Of a DNA stretch of 32,262 bases, positions 9,882 through 18,144 are shown in pieces. Numbering within the stretch: position 1 is the stretch's first letter; the number at the start of each line of letters is the position of its first letter. The DNA lies in assembly GCA_945878845.1 (NCBI GenBank), contig CAMCUB010000035.1, positions 1 to 32,262 on the forward strand, given 5' to 3'. The translations under genes and the position numbers were made by a program. The stretch is from Erythrobacter sanguineus. GTDB taxonomy: Bacteria > Pseudomonadota > Alphaproteobacteria > Sphingomonadales > Sphingomonadaceae. Under the pieces are notes generated by a model. The model was not told where the DNA came from. It saw only the letters and a list, made by a program, of their open reading frames with translations, and did no database searches.

Positions 9882-10583
9882 TTAATAGGCGGCGATGGAA
9901 GGGCGCGGGGCTGTGTCGAGGGGTGTGCGCTGGTACATCGCCAGCTCGGGCACCGGCTGGACGCTGCCGTCCTCCTCCAGCCCAAGGCTGTCGGCATAGA
10001 GCAGCCGCCCGCCCGACAGGTGCATCAGCGCCTCGCGGAACTGCTCGGTCCCCATCGCGAAGCACCCGTTGGAGCGGCCCAAGCGGCCCCACTTTTCGAG
10101 GTGAGAGCTTTCGGCATAGTCGGCATGGTGCATGACGATGTAGCGCCGCAGCGCCGCGTCGTTGCTCTGGTCGAGCCCGCCGAGGCGCACCGAGGTGCCG
10201 TAGCGCCCCTTGTACCATTCCCACGTCACGTAAGCTCCGCGGCTGGTGGCGTTGGAGCCTTCGGTGTTGGAGAAATCCTTGAGCCAGCCGTCATGCTGCG
10301 GGTCGGAACCCATGCCGTGGCTGACGTGATAGGACTGCACTTCGCCGCGATCGAGGTTGACGAAGTGGAAGCGGGGCTTGGCCGAGTGCAGGCCGTAATC
10401 GGCGATCCCGACGATGTCCTGCCGCCAGATCGAATTGCCCGCGCGCAGCAGCTCGCGCTTGGCGATGCCGATCAGGATACGGTCGCGCGGGGTGCCCGCC
10501 ATCGGCGTGGCAAACAGGCGCGCGGGCAGCGCCAATGCCGCTCCGGCTGCCAGAGTTCCCTTGAGGATGTCGCGACGCTTCAT
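9882..10583 (-). CDS. Murein L,D-transpeptidase catalytic-domain protein (YkuD_2 type)
   Basis: An exported protein of 233 residues belonging to the second YkuD-like family (I would call it PF13645-like). The N-terminus MKRRDILKGTLAAGAALALP looks like a twin-arginine signal (KRRDILK followed by a hydrophobic stretch, cleavage near ARLFA). Key motifs are YHVSHGMGSDP, VMHHADYAE, and the catalytic block GRSNGCFAM with Cys174. Enzymes of this kind are expected to act on peptidoglycan tetrapeptides, but members of this family are little studied. The start at 10583 is set by the signal. A longer frame to 10655 would add an unlikely N-terminus. It is followed after 3 nt by a small membrane protein, and it lies near an unrelated YcbB-like L,D-transpeptidase on the other strand. 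Confidence 0.88.
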   Translation of the reverse strand: MKRRDILKGTLAAGAALALPARLFATPMAGTPRDRILIGIAKRELLRAGNSIWRQDIVGIADYGLHSAKPRFHFVNLDRGEVQSYHVSHGMGSDPQHDGWLKDFSNTEGSNATSRGAYVTWEWYKGRYGTSVRLGGLDQSNDAALRRYIVMHHADYAESSHLEKWGRLGRSNGCFAMGTEQFREALMHLSGGRLLYADSLGLEEDGSVQPVPELAMYQRTPLDTAPRPSIAAY

Positions 10584-10662
10584 TGATCCGTAACGTAGCG
10601 GCCAAGTGGCCGGTTCCCAAGCCGGGGAATAACGTAGATCAGCATTTCGTCGCAATCCTGCG

Positions 10663-12135
10663 TCACTTCGCAGGCGAGGCCGCCGTTTCGTGGATCGCCT
10701 TGGCCGCCATGCCGAGCCGGATGACGTCGGGCATCGCCGCCATCACCGCTTGCCGGAAGCCGGAAAGCGCCGCGAGCCGGGGGTCGCCCGCTGCGCTCAT
10801 GCGCGCCACCGTCGGCCCGGTGGGATCGAGGCGGGACTTCGCCAGCCACGCCGCGATCTCGGGCGTCTGCATCCATGTGCCGCGGTTCATCAAGTTCATC
10901 ATGAAGGCATAGGGGAAGGTGGCGGGCGTATCGGTCAGCTCGGCGGCGCGGGCGAGCTGGTTCTTCGTGGCATCATCGGGGAAGTGCGCCTCGATGTAGG
11001 CGGTGAGCGCCGCGCTGAAGGTCACCAGCGGGACCATCACCGGCTGGAGCACGATGGTATCGCCGCGGAACTGCGGCCCGGCGTTGTCCGCAGACGAGAA
11101 GGGCACGGCGCGCGCGGTGCAATCGATGTGGAGTGCGCCTGCGGGGACGGGGACGGGGTGGACCGTCTCGCCGAAATGCAGCGCGCCGTTCGCGACGCGG
11201 GTGACGCGGCCCTTGCGGATCACCTGAGTGATGCGCCGCAGCATCGCGATCTCGCCTTCCGAGATCACGGCATAGTGATACATCTCGGGCGTCACCTCGG
11301 GATCGATGCGCAGCATGTATCCGCCCTTTTCGAGGTTCTCGAACACCTCCTCGCCGCTCTGCGAGACGCGGAAGGCCTCGAGATGCGCCATCTGGCTCTC
11401 GACCGTGGCGGCAAGAAAGTCCTCGCCCGGTTGCAGGTATTTGCGGTTGTTGAGCCAGCTGTCGCGCGGGCGCACCCAGTGGATGCGGTCGGGCGCGACG
11501 CCCGCCTCGGTCAGCCACACCGCGACATCCATCGCGGTCTTGCCGCCGCCGAGGATGACGAAGGCTTCGGGGATATTCTCGGGGCGCTTCCATAGGTCGG
11601 GCAGATCGCCGGGGATGCAGATGCGGGCGTCCTCGTCCACCGCGAAGGCGCGGGTGTGGGTGCTGGGGACGGAAGTCTGGTAGAAGGTCGCATCGACCAG
11701 CTTGCGGCGCACGGTGATGCGCTTCTCCTCGCCCGAGAGCACGCCGCGGATGGTGGCAGTGCCGCTTTCGTCGCGGCCCTTGAACTCGCTCAGCCGGTGA
11801 TAGGCGACGCGCCCGCTCGGCAGCAGGCGCAGGTTCATCACCTTCTCGAAATAGGCCAGCACCTCGGTGCCGCTGGCGAGCGCGCAGAGGCCGGCATTTG
11901 CCCCGTGGGTGTCGATCGCCTCGCTGGTGAAGGCCAGCGAATTGACCCCGTAGAAGGCCGAGGGCTGGTGCAGCGCGACGAAGGAATAGGCATCGTTCCA
12001 ATGCCCGCCGGGCTTGGCGTGCTTGTCGACGAAGGTGATGTGGCAGTCGGGATCCTCGTCGAGCAGCGAATCAGCAAAGGCAAGGCCGACCGCGCCTGCG
12101 CCGATGATCAGGTAATCGGTTGCTTGGGTTGTCAT
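10663..12135 (-). CDS. Flavin-dependent monooxygenase-like oxidoreductase
   Basis: A 490-residue FAD/NAD(P)-binding protein. An N-terminal Rossmann fold carries GAGAVG (12-17) for FAD, then GGHWNDAYSF, the GGxW element of flavin monooxygenases. A second nucleotide-binding motif GGGKTAMD (196-203) would bind NADPH. The rest has no motif I can tie to a substrate. Such proteins oxygenate or oxidise small molecules in the cytoplasm. Its ATG overlaps the TGA of the upstream deacetylase-like gene (ATGA), placing it last in a run that begins with ispG. The gap of 79 bp to the next gene downstream shows no clear terminator. The closest experimentally known relative cannot be named from sequence alone. 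Confidence 0.85.
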   Translation of the reverse strand: MTTQATDYLIIGAGAVGLAFADSLLDEDPDCHITFVDKHAKPGGHWNDAYSFVALHQPSAFYGVNSLAFTSEAIDTHGANAGLCALASGTEVLAYFEKVMNLRLLPSGRVAYHRLSEFKGRDESGTATIRGVLSGEEKRITVRRKLVDATFYQTSVPSTHTRAFAVDEDARICIPGDLPDLWKRPENIPEAFVILGGGKTAMDVAVWLTEAGVAPDRIHWVRPRDSWLNNRKYLQPGEDFLAATVESQMAHLEAFRVSQSGEEVFENLEKGGYMLRIDPEVTPEMYHYAVISEGEIAMLRRITQVIRKGRVTRVANGALHFGETVHPVPVPAGALHIDCTARAVPFSSADNAGPQFRGDTIVLQPVMVPLVTFSAALTAYIEAHFPDDATKNQLARAAELTDTPATFPYAFMMNLMNRGTWMQTPEIAAWLAKSRLDPTGPTVARMSAAGDPRLAALSGFRQAVMAAMPDVIRLGMAAKAIHETAASPAK

Positions 12136-13049
12136 GCTTGTTCCCCCCGGTAGCGCCTGTTCTCGTCGGCCATCGCCAGCATCGAGGCCGCATGGCGTGC
12201 GGCGACAGTGCGCGGATCATCGCCATAGCCCCCGCCAAGCGCGCTTGCCACCGGAAGGTCGCGGCGGCGCGCCTCGGCGATGACGAAGCGGTCGCGCAGC
12301 GCAAGGCCTGCGTCGGTGAGCGCAAGGCGGCCGAGCTTGTCTTCGACGTGCGGATCGACGCCCGCCTGATAGAGCACGAAGTCGGGCTCGAAGGCGGCGA
12401 AGACCTGCGGCAGGTGGCGGGTGAGGGCTGCCATGTAGCCATCGTCGTCGGTGCCGTCGGCAAGCGCGATGTCGAGGCTGGAGCGCGCCTTTCTCACTGG
12501 AAAATTCTTTTCGGCGTGGAGCGAAAGCGTAAAAATGTCCGCACGCCCCGCGGTGAGGCTCGCGGTGCCGTCGCCCTGATGGACGTCGCAGTCGACGATC
12601 AGCACGCGGGCGACGTGGCGTTCCGCGATCAGGCGGTTGGCGGTCACCGCGAGGTCGTTGAACACGCAATAGCCCGCGCCGGTTTCGTGCAGCGCATGGT
12701 GGCTCCCGGCGGCAGAGTTGGCGGCATAGCCATGCGCGCGGGCGAGCTGGGCGGCGAGCCAGGTCCCGCCGTTGGTGTGCCTGACCCGCGACGTGATCGC
12801 CGGAGTGACAGGAAAGCCGATGCGCCGCTCCTTGGTGCGGGGGACTTCGGCGCGGAAGACCTCGTCGACATAGTCGGGGCAGTGGACGGCCTCGAGCCAT
12901 TCGCGCGGCATGGGCTCGGGCGCGTGTTCAGCGATGGGCGCACCGCTGGCGCGCAGTTCCTCCATCACGAGGTAGTACTTGTCGAAGCGGAACGTGCCGC
13001 GTTCCGGGCGCGGGGCCATGTAGTCGGCATGGTGGACGACGTGGAGCAC
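12132..13049 (-). CDS. Histone-deacetylase-family hydrolase
   Basis: A zinc-dependent amidohydrolase of the arginase/deacetylase fold, 305 residues. Bacterial members remove acetyl groups from polyamines, acetoin-related proteins or other small amides. Visible motifs are GSHHALHETGAGYCVFNDLA (115-134, with the paired His117-His118), the metal site DCDVHQGDG (Asp155 and His157), Asp232 in YQAGVDPH, and the glycine-rich ALGGGYGDD near the end that normally carries the catalytic Tyr. The start is a GTG at 13049, fitting the family N-terminus (LHVVHHADYMAPRPERG). It begins 4 bp after the mntP stop and overlaps the next gene by ATGA, so it lies in a compact operon. The substrate is unknown. Its coupling with a flavin monooxygenase-like enzyme suggests small-molecule catabolism. 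Confidence 0.93.
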   Translation of the reverse strand: MLHVVHHADYMAPRPERGTFRFDKYYLVMEELRASGAPIAEHAPEPMPREWLEAVHCPDYVDEVFRAEVPRTKERRIGFPVTPAITSRVRHTNGGTWLAAQLARAHGYAANSAAGSHHALHETGAGYCVFNDLAVTANRLIAERHVARVLIVDCDVHQGDGTASLTAGRADIFTLSLHAEKNFPVRKARSSLDIALADGTDDDGYMAALTRHLPQVFAAFEPDFVLYQAGVDPHVEDKLGRLALTDAGLALRDRFVIAEARRRDLPVASALGGGYGDDPRTVAARHAASMLAMADENRRYRGEQA

Positions 13050-13053
13050 GCGG

Positions 13054-13599
13054 TCAGATCCAGCCGGAATGCTCGGCGAGGATCTTCGCGCCGAGCCCGA
13101 TCAGGATCACCCCGCCCGCGCGCTCGGCCCAGGCGCCCCAGCGGTCTCCGGCGACCCGCCCGAGCATCACGCCTACGCCGCTCAGCGCGAAGGTGACGAG
13201 CCCGATCAGCGCCGCCGCAAGCCACGGTGTCACCCCCAGCGCGGGCAGCGTGATCCCCGCGGCCAGCGCGTCGATGCTGGTCGCCACGCCCGCCAGCAGC
13301 AGCGCGCGCCCGGTGAGCGCGCGGGCAGCTTCCTCGTCGCCGACATGCCCGCCGAGCATCCGCGCCCCGAGAAAGGCGAGAAGCCCAAAGGCGATCCAGT
13401 GATCGACTGCCTCCACATAGACCAGCGCCACCGCCCCGATCGCCCATCCGGCGAGCGGCATCAGCGCCTGAAACACCCCGAAAGTGAGCGCAATGGCGAG
13501 GCCGCCCCGCGCATCGGGCCGGAACTTTGCGCCCTGCGTCAACGCCACGGCAAAGGCGTCCATCGCCAGCGCGAGGGCGAGAAAGAGGGCGGCGATCAT
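13054..13599 (-). CDS. mntP: Putative manganese efflux pump MntP
   Basis: An inner-membrane protein of 181 residues with six predicted helices made of two DUF204 halves. The first half has AMDAFAVAL (acidic residue Asp14) and the second the matching SIDALAAGI. These paired aspartates are the hallmark of MntP exporters that relieve manganese excess. The ATG at 13599 gives the usual short N-terminus directly entering helix 1. A longer frame to 13779 has a non-family leader. It starts 20 bp downstream of the thioredoxin-like gene's stop and ends 4 bp before the deacetylase-like gene. I see no yybP-ykoY riboswitch upstream, consistent with it being internal to an operon. Confidence 0.93.
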   Translation of the reverse strand: MIAALFLALALAMDAFAVALTQGAKFRPDARGGLAIALTFGVFQALMPLAGWAIGAVALVYVEAVDHWIAFGLLAFLGARMLGGHVGDEEAARALTGRALLLAGVATSIDALAAGITLPALGVTPWLAAALIGLVTFALSGVGVMLGRVAGDRWGAWAERAGGVILIGLGAKILAEHSGWI

Positions 13600-13619
13600 G
13601 GGGCAACCGGCCGCGCGGA

Positions 13620-14390
13620 TCAGCTTGCCGGGCCAGAGGCCAGGCCGACTTTGGCGCCGAGCTTTTGGAACTGGAAAATGCCAGCGGCAACGCATCGCCA
13701 CGGGGTATCCGCGCTGCCGCGCAGGAGGATTGCCGGATCTTTCGGCAAGGCGGTTAAACCCGCCACATCGGCCACCCAAGGCCCTTCAGGCGAGAGGGCG
13801 AACCGGCATCCGGCACCGTCACCGGAGATCCAGACAGTCGCGTCAGCCTCGCTCGACGCCATCGAAGCGGTCGCCATGGGCAAGGAAAGCGCGGCGACCG
13901 GAGCCGCCAGTGCCACAAGCTCGTCGTAGATCGCGTCTTCGCTGCGACTGGCGGCGTTGCGCCACTTTGCCGCGCTCTCGAGGTTCACCGCGCGGCCATC
14001 GGCCACCAGCACCAGCAGCGCGGGCGTGCCCTTCAGCTCCTCGAGGCCGAAGCGGCGGGCGATCTCGAGGCTACGGCCTTCGCCGGTCTGCGGCATCCCT
14101 ACGTCGACGAACACAAGTTCATAGCGCTCGGTCACCAGCGCGGCGAAGCGCGGGGTTTCGAGCCACCCGGCGAGCGCGCGGCTGTCGTGGCACCAGTTCG
14201 CGCCCAGCACCAGAGCCACGCGCTTGCCCGACACTGCGGCGCGGGCGAGGGCGGCGTCGACATCGGCCATGGCATCGGCATCGGCGGCATAGAGGCGCGC
14301 TTCGGGATGGGGCGCTGCTGCCTGCTGCGGCACGCTCGCGCAGGCCGCCAGCATCAGCGCCAGCATTGCTGCCACGAAAGTGCGGATCAC
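13620..14390 (-). CDS. Thioredoxin-fold lipoprotein with CxxS active site
   Basis: A 256-residue lipoprotein. The N-terminus [19 protein letters not shown] has a lipobox LAAC with Cys17. A thioredoxin-like domain follows (about 30-160). Its active-site segment [15 protein letters not shown] carries Cys67, but the second position expected in CxxC is Ser70 (CHDS), so it is a monothiol variant. That argues for an isomerase-, reductase- or trapping-type function and against an ordinary dithiol oxidoreductase. The GTPALLVL element with the cis-Pro supports the fold. The C-terminal 80 residues are unassigned. The start is a GTG at 14390 overlapping the ispG stop (GTGA), so translation is coupled to ispG. 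It acts in the periplasm or on a membrane surface. The substrate is unknown. Confidence 0.82.
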   Translation of the reverse strand: MIRTFVAAMLALMLAACASVPQQAAAPHPEARLYAADADAMADVDAALARAAVSGKRVALVLGANWCHDSRALAGWLETPRFAALVTERYELVFVDVGMPQTGEGRSLEIARRFGLEELKGTPALLVLVADGRAVNLESAAKWRNAASRSEDAIYDELVALAAPVAALSLPMATASMASSEADATVWISGDGAGCRFALSPEGPWVADVAGLTALPKDPAILLRGSADTPWRCVAAGIFQFQKLGAKVGLASGPAS

Positions 14391-15544
14391 TCTGCGGCTT
14401 CGGCGGGCTGCTGCGGCGCTGCGTGGGGGTCGAAGGCGGTCGCTTCGCCCGCTTCGATGGCGGCGGCCTTTTCTTCGACGAGCCGCACGATGTGATCGAG
14501 CATCGCCTCGTCGTCGATCGCGTGCGCCTTCATGCCCGAGAGGTAGACCATGTGCTTGCCATTGCCGCCGCCGGTGAGGCCGATATCGGTCTCGCGCGCT
14601 TCGCCGGGGCCGTTGACCACGCAGCCGAGCACCGACAGGCTCATCGGCGTCTTGATGTGTTCGAGCCGCTTTTCGAGCGTTTCGACCGTGCGGATCACGT
14701 CGAAGCCCTGCCGCGAGCAGGACGGGCAGGACACCACCCGCACGCCGCGGGTGCGCAGGCCCAGGGCCTTGAGCATGTGGTAGCCGACCTTGATCTCTTC
14801 CTCGGGCTCGGCGGAAAGGCTGACGCGGATCGTGTCGCCGATCCCGGCCCACAGCAGGCTGCCCATGCCGATGCTCGACTTGACCGTGCCGCCGATCAGC
14901 CCGCCCGCCTCGGTGATGCCAAGGTGCAGCGGGCAATCGACCGTCTCGGCAAGCCCATGATAGGCCGCGACCGCGAGGAACACGTCGGAGGCTTTCACCG
15001 CCACCTTGTATTCGTGGAAATCGTGGTCCTGCAGCAGCTTGATGTGATCGAGCGCGCTCTCGATCAGCGCTTCGGGGCAGGGCTCGCCATATTTTTCGAG
15101 CAGGTCTTTCTCGAGGCTCCCGGCGTTCACCCCGATGCGGATCGCACAGCCATTGGCCTTGGCGGCGCGCACCACTTCGGCGACGCGCTGCGAGGAGCCG
15201 ATATTGCCGGGGTTGATCCGCAGACACGCCGCGCCCGCATCGGCTGCTTCGAGCGCGCGCTTGTAGTGGAAGTGGATGTCGGCAACGATGGGAATGCGCG
15301 ACTCCCGGGTGATCTTCTTGAAATCGCGCGTCGATTCCTCGGTCGGGCAGGAGACACGGATGATGTCCGCGCCCACTTCCTCGCAGCGCCGGATCTGGTC
15401 GAGCGTGGCGCGCACGTCCTCGGTCGGGGTGTTGGTCATGGTCTGCACGGTGATGGGAGCATCACCGCCAACGGGGACATTCCCCACCATGATCTGGCGC
15501 GATTTGCGCCGCTCGATCGTGCGCCACGGACGGATGGAAGACAT
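14387..15544 (-). CDS. ispG: 4-hydroxy-3-methylbut-2-en-1-yl diphosphate synthase IspG (GcpE)
   Basis: IspG reduces methylerythritol cyclodiphosphate to HMBPP in the MEP isoprenoid pathway, using a [4Fe-4S] cluster. The 385-residue product has a TIM-barrel N-terminal half ([31 protein letters not shown]) and the cluster-binding C-terminal part. Cluster ligands are Cys273 and Cys276 (CPSC), Cys308 (GCVVNGPGE) and Glu315, offset by three from the E. coli positions I recall. The start at 15544 (MSSIRPW) is preferred. An in-frame ATG at 15553 would add three residues, and neither has a strong ribosome-binding site. The stop overlaps the next gene (GTGA). It heads a run of five minus-strand genes and is divergent from the hydrolase at 15662. 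Confidence 0.97.
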   Translation of the reverse strand: MSSIRPWRTIERRKSRQIMVGNVPVGGDAPITVQTMTNTPTEDVRATLDQIRRCEEVGADIIRVSCPTEESTRDFKKITRESRIPIVADIHFHYKRALEAADAGAACLRINPGNIGSSQRVAEVVRAAKANGCAIRIGVNAGSLEKDLLEKYGEPCPEALIESALDHIKLLQDHDFHEYKVAVKASDVFLAVAAYHGLAETVDCPLHLGITEAGGLIGGTVKSSIGMGSLLWAGIGDTIRVSLSAEPEEEIKVGYHMLKALGLRTRGVRVVSCPSCSRQGFDVIRTVETLEKRLEHIKTPMSLSVLGCVVNGPGEARETDIGLTGGGNGKHMVYLSGMKAHAIDDEAMLDHIVRLVEEKAAAIEAGEATAFDPHAAPQQPAEAAE

Positions 15545-15661
15545 GGGGGACATATAGGCGGCAAAGCGCGTCGGGGCAATGACAAGCACATTGGGACAAG
15601 CGCGCGCGGCTTGACTTGCCCCGCGCGCGCGCCACTCTGGGCCTCAAACAGGGGAGAAACC

Positions 15662-16600
15662 ATGCTGACCCATTCCTCGATCGAGCTACGCTCGCCATCG
15701 CCGAGCCTGCTGATGCGCGCCGTCAAATGGATGGTGAGCCGCCAGACCCCGGTCTTCCCGCTCGACGAGGCGGGGTTTCACGAGGCCATGGCGGGGCGGA
15801 AATTACCGCTGGATGCGCCTATGCCTGCGGGGTTCCGGCAGAAGTTCATCGTCGAGGAGCGTGAGCTGCTCGGCCACAAGGTGGTGACGCTGCATCCCAA
15901 GAGCGGGCCTGCACAATGGCACATGCTCTATTTCCACGGCGGCGGCTTCGTGAAGCCGATGTTCAAGGTGCACTGGCCGCTGGTCGCGGAGATGGTGAAG
16001 CGCTGCGGGATGAGCGTCACCGTGCCGCTCTATCCAGTGGTGCCCGAGGCGCCTTACACCGCGCAGGACGATCTGGCGGACGCCGCTTGGACCGATCTTG
16101 CCGCGCGGCACGAACCGGCGCGGATCATCCTCAATGGCGATTCTGCGGGCGGGCACATGGCGCTGGCGCTCGCGTTGCGACTGGTGGCGGCGGGCGGTGC
16201 GCAGCCCGGCAAGCTCGCACTGTTCGCGCCGTGGCTCGACCTTGGCCTCGCCGACCCCGCGATTGCCGCGATCGAGCCGCATGACGTGATGCTCAAGATC
16301 GGCACCTTGCGTGCCTGCGGGGGGCTGGTAGCGGCAGGCCGTGCGATGGACTCGCCCGAGGTGAGCCCGCTTTATGCCTCTGCCGAGGCGCTCGCGGCCC
16401 TCCCGCCGACCCGCATCTGGACCGGGCGGCATGACCTCTTCATCATCGATTCGCGCAGCTTTCTCGCCCGGCTGGTCGAGGCCGGGGGGGACGCCAAGCT
16501 TTACGAATACGAGGCCGCACCGCACGTCTTCATGGCGATCCTCCCCACCCGAGAGGCCAAGGACGCGCTCGGGCTGCTGGCTGAGTTCGTGGCGAGTTAG
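15662..16600 (+). CDS. Alpha/beta hydrolase, HSL/acetyl-esterase type
   Basis: A cytoplasmic esterase-like enzyme of 312 residues with no signal peptide. The oxyanion motif HGGG (92-95), typical of the hormone-sensitive-lipase family, lies some 65 residues before the nucleophile elbow GDSAGG (Ser161). The remaining triad is likely the Asp in GRHDLFIID and the His in APHVFMAI. Such enzymes cleave short acyl esters or xenobiotics. The native substrate is not readable. The ATG at 15662 follows a good GGGGAG ribosome-binding site. The open frame extends far upstream on this strand, but that part is antisense to ispG and the thioredoxin-like gene and has no family similarity. Its end overlaps the convergent SDR gene by 4 bp. 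Confidence 0.9.
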   Translation: MLTHSSIELRSPSPSLLMRAVKWMVSRQTPVFPLDEAGFHEAMAGRKLPLDAPMPAGFRQKFIVEERELLGHKVVTLHPKSGPAQWHMLYFHGGGFVKPMFKVHWPLVAEMVKRCGMSVTVPLYPVVPEAPYTAQDDLADAAWTDLAARHEPARIILNGDSAGGHMALALALRLVAAGGAQPGKLALFAPWLDLGLADPAIAAIEPHDVMLKIGTLRACGGLVAAGRAMDSPEVSPLYASAEALAALPPTRIWTGRHDLFIIDSRSFLARLVEAGGDAKLYEYEAAPHVFMAILPTREAKDALGLLAEFVAS

Positions 16601-17547
16601 CTGGGGTAGCGCACCCCGGTCGCTTCCTCGCTCATCGCCCACAGCCGGTCGGCATAGCTGGAGTTGACCGCATAGGAGCGCACCCCGCCGGTGGAGGATT
16701 CATCGTCCACCTGGGCGACATGGCAGTCCTCGCAATAGACCCCGCCCTTGCCTTCCAGCTCCTCGGCGGTCGCCGCCCAGCAGCTGGTAGCCGCGCCTTG
16801 CGGAATGGTCTTCCATTGGAAGCCGGTGTCTTTCGAGGTGACCCGCGCCATCAGCGCCTCGACCATCTCGGGCGTCATGTGGCGGCCGAGATTGGTCTGG
16901 ATCCCGCCCGGGTGCACCGCATAGGCGTGGATGCCGAGCACCGCATAGCGCGCTTCGAGCCCGACCGAGAACAGAACGTTGGCGGTCTTGGAATGGCCGT
17001 AGCTGATCCACGGATCATAGGCGCGGTGCTCGAAATGCGGGTCATCGAAATCGACCGGCGCGAAGTGGTGCCCGCGGCTCGAGAGGTTGACGATGCGCTT
17101 CAAGTGCCCCTTTTCGATCAGCGGGAACAGCTCGCCGGTCAGCGCGAAGTGGCCGAAGTGGTTGGTGCCGATCTGCATCTCGAACCCGTCATGGGTGTGC
17201 TGGAACGGCGTCGCCATCACCCCGGCATTGTTGATGAGGAGGTCGATCTTCTGGAACCGCTGCCGCGCGCGCGAAGTGGCGGCGCGGATGTTCTCGAGGC
17301 TGGTGAGGTCCACCGTGATCGTCTCGAGCTGTGCCTTGGGATGCTCTGCCCGGATCGCGGCGACGCTTTCATCGAGCTTGGCCTGATCGCGCCCAGCCAT
17401 GATCACCTCGGCCCCGCGCGCTGCCATCGCCCGCGCGGTTTCCTGCCCGAGGCCCGAATTCGCGCCCGTAATGAACACCGTGCGCCCCGACAGGTCCTTG
17501 CCCGCCAGCACCTCGTCGGTGGTGCTCCCCCAACCGAATACGCTCAT
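16597..17547 (-). CDS. Short-chain dehydrogenase/reductase (retinol-dehydrogenase-like)
   Basis: An NAD(P)-dependent oxidoreductase of 316 residues. The cofactor motif TGANSGLG is at 27-34, the structural NNAGVMA at 106-112, and the catalytic triad is Ser157 (NLSSRGH), Tyr183 and Lys187 (YGHSK). The length and the NSGLG variant resemble the retinol dehydrogenase/WW-domain oxidoreductase branch, which usually acts on hydrophobic alcohols or ketones. The substrate is unknown. It starts 11 bp after the stop of the GNAT acetyltransferase gene on the same strand, so the two probably form an operon. The stop overlaps that of the convergent alpha/beta hydrolase. Confidence 0.92.
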   Translation of the reverse strand: MSVFGWGSTTDEVLAGKDLSGRTVFITGANSGLGQETARAMAARGAEVIMAGRDQAKLDESVAAIRAEHPKAQLETITVDLTSLENIRAATSRARQRFQKIDLLINNAGVMATPFQHTHDGFEMQIGTNHFGHFALTGELFPLIEKGHLKRIVNLSSRGHHFAPVDFDDPHFEHRAYDPWISYGHSKTANVLFSVGLEARYAVLGIHAYAVHPGGIQTNLGRHMTPEMVEALMARVTSKDTGFQWKTIPQGAATSCWAATAEELEGKGGVYCEDCHVAQVDDESSTGGVRSYAVNSSYADRLWAMSEEATGVRYPS

Positions 17548-17558
17548 GTCCCTCTCCC

Positions 17559-18071
17559 TTATAATTTGAGCTCGTAGAGATACTCCGGATCGTAGTGATC
17601 GCCCACCTTGAAGGTGATGTCGGCGATCTTGGCGAAGCCGTAGCGCTGGTAGAAGCGATGCGCGCCGAAGTTCTCGGCATAGACGCTGAGGACAATAGCA
17701 TCGTGGTTGCCCGCGCGCGCGTGGGCCAGCGCCCAGTCCATCAGTGCCGCGCCGATGCCGTGGCCGGTGTGGGTGGGAAGAGCGTAAAGCTGGCCGAGCT
17801 CGATGGGGTTGATCGCCTCGGTGTATTCGCCGAACTTTGTCGGGTAGCGCAGCTTGCAGAAGGCGATCAACGCACCGTCCTCTTCCGCGAGGCGGTGGGT
17901 GCAGTCTTCGGCGGCGATCTCTTCGGACACCGCCTCGGGGCTGTAGACCTCGGCGAGGAAGGCTGCGAGGTTTTCGGGCGTGTAGAGATGCCCGAAGGAG
18001 GCGATGAAGGTCTCGGCGCCGAGTTTGCCGAGGGCGTGCGCGTCTTCGAGGGTGGCGGGGCGGTAGATCAT
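17559..18071 (-). CDS. GNAT-family N-acetyltransferase
   Basis: A 170-residue single GNAT domain. It starts IYRPATLEDA, a typical beta-1/alpha-1 opening, and contains the acetyl-CoA pyrophosphate loop region QLYALPTHTGHGIGAALMDW, followed by VYAENFGAHRFYQRYGF, the standard motif B. The phosphate-binding loop has His-Thr-Gly-His-Gly-Ile-Gly, close to the Q/RxxGxG/A consensus. The acceptor substrate cannot be predicted. The ATG at 18071 is the natural start. It is divergent from the isoaspartyl peptidase gene with a 73-bp gap, and precedes the SDR gene by 11 bp. Confidence 0.92.
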   Translation of the reverse strand: MIYRPATLEDAHALGKLGAETFIASFGHLYTPENLAAFLAEVYSPEAVSEEIAAEDCTHRLAEEDGALIAFCKLRYPTKFGEYTEAINPIELGQLYALPTHTGHGIGAALMDWALAHARAGNHDAIVLSVYAENFGAHRFYQRYGFAKIADITFKVGDHYDPEYLYELKL

Positions 18072-18144
18072 GCCTCGCCCTAGCGTGGCTGATGCGCGCT
18101 GTTAAGCTGGCGAAATGAGCGGCGGCGGGTTAGACCTTCCGGCC

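Noticed and set aside
13600..13620. Manganese riboswitch (yybP-ykoY) before mntP
   Set aside because: Only a 20-bp intergenic gap exists, too short for the riboswitch, and the gene is internal to an operon.
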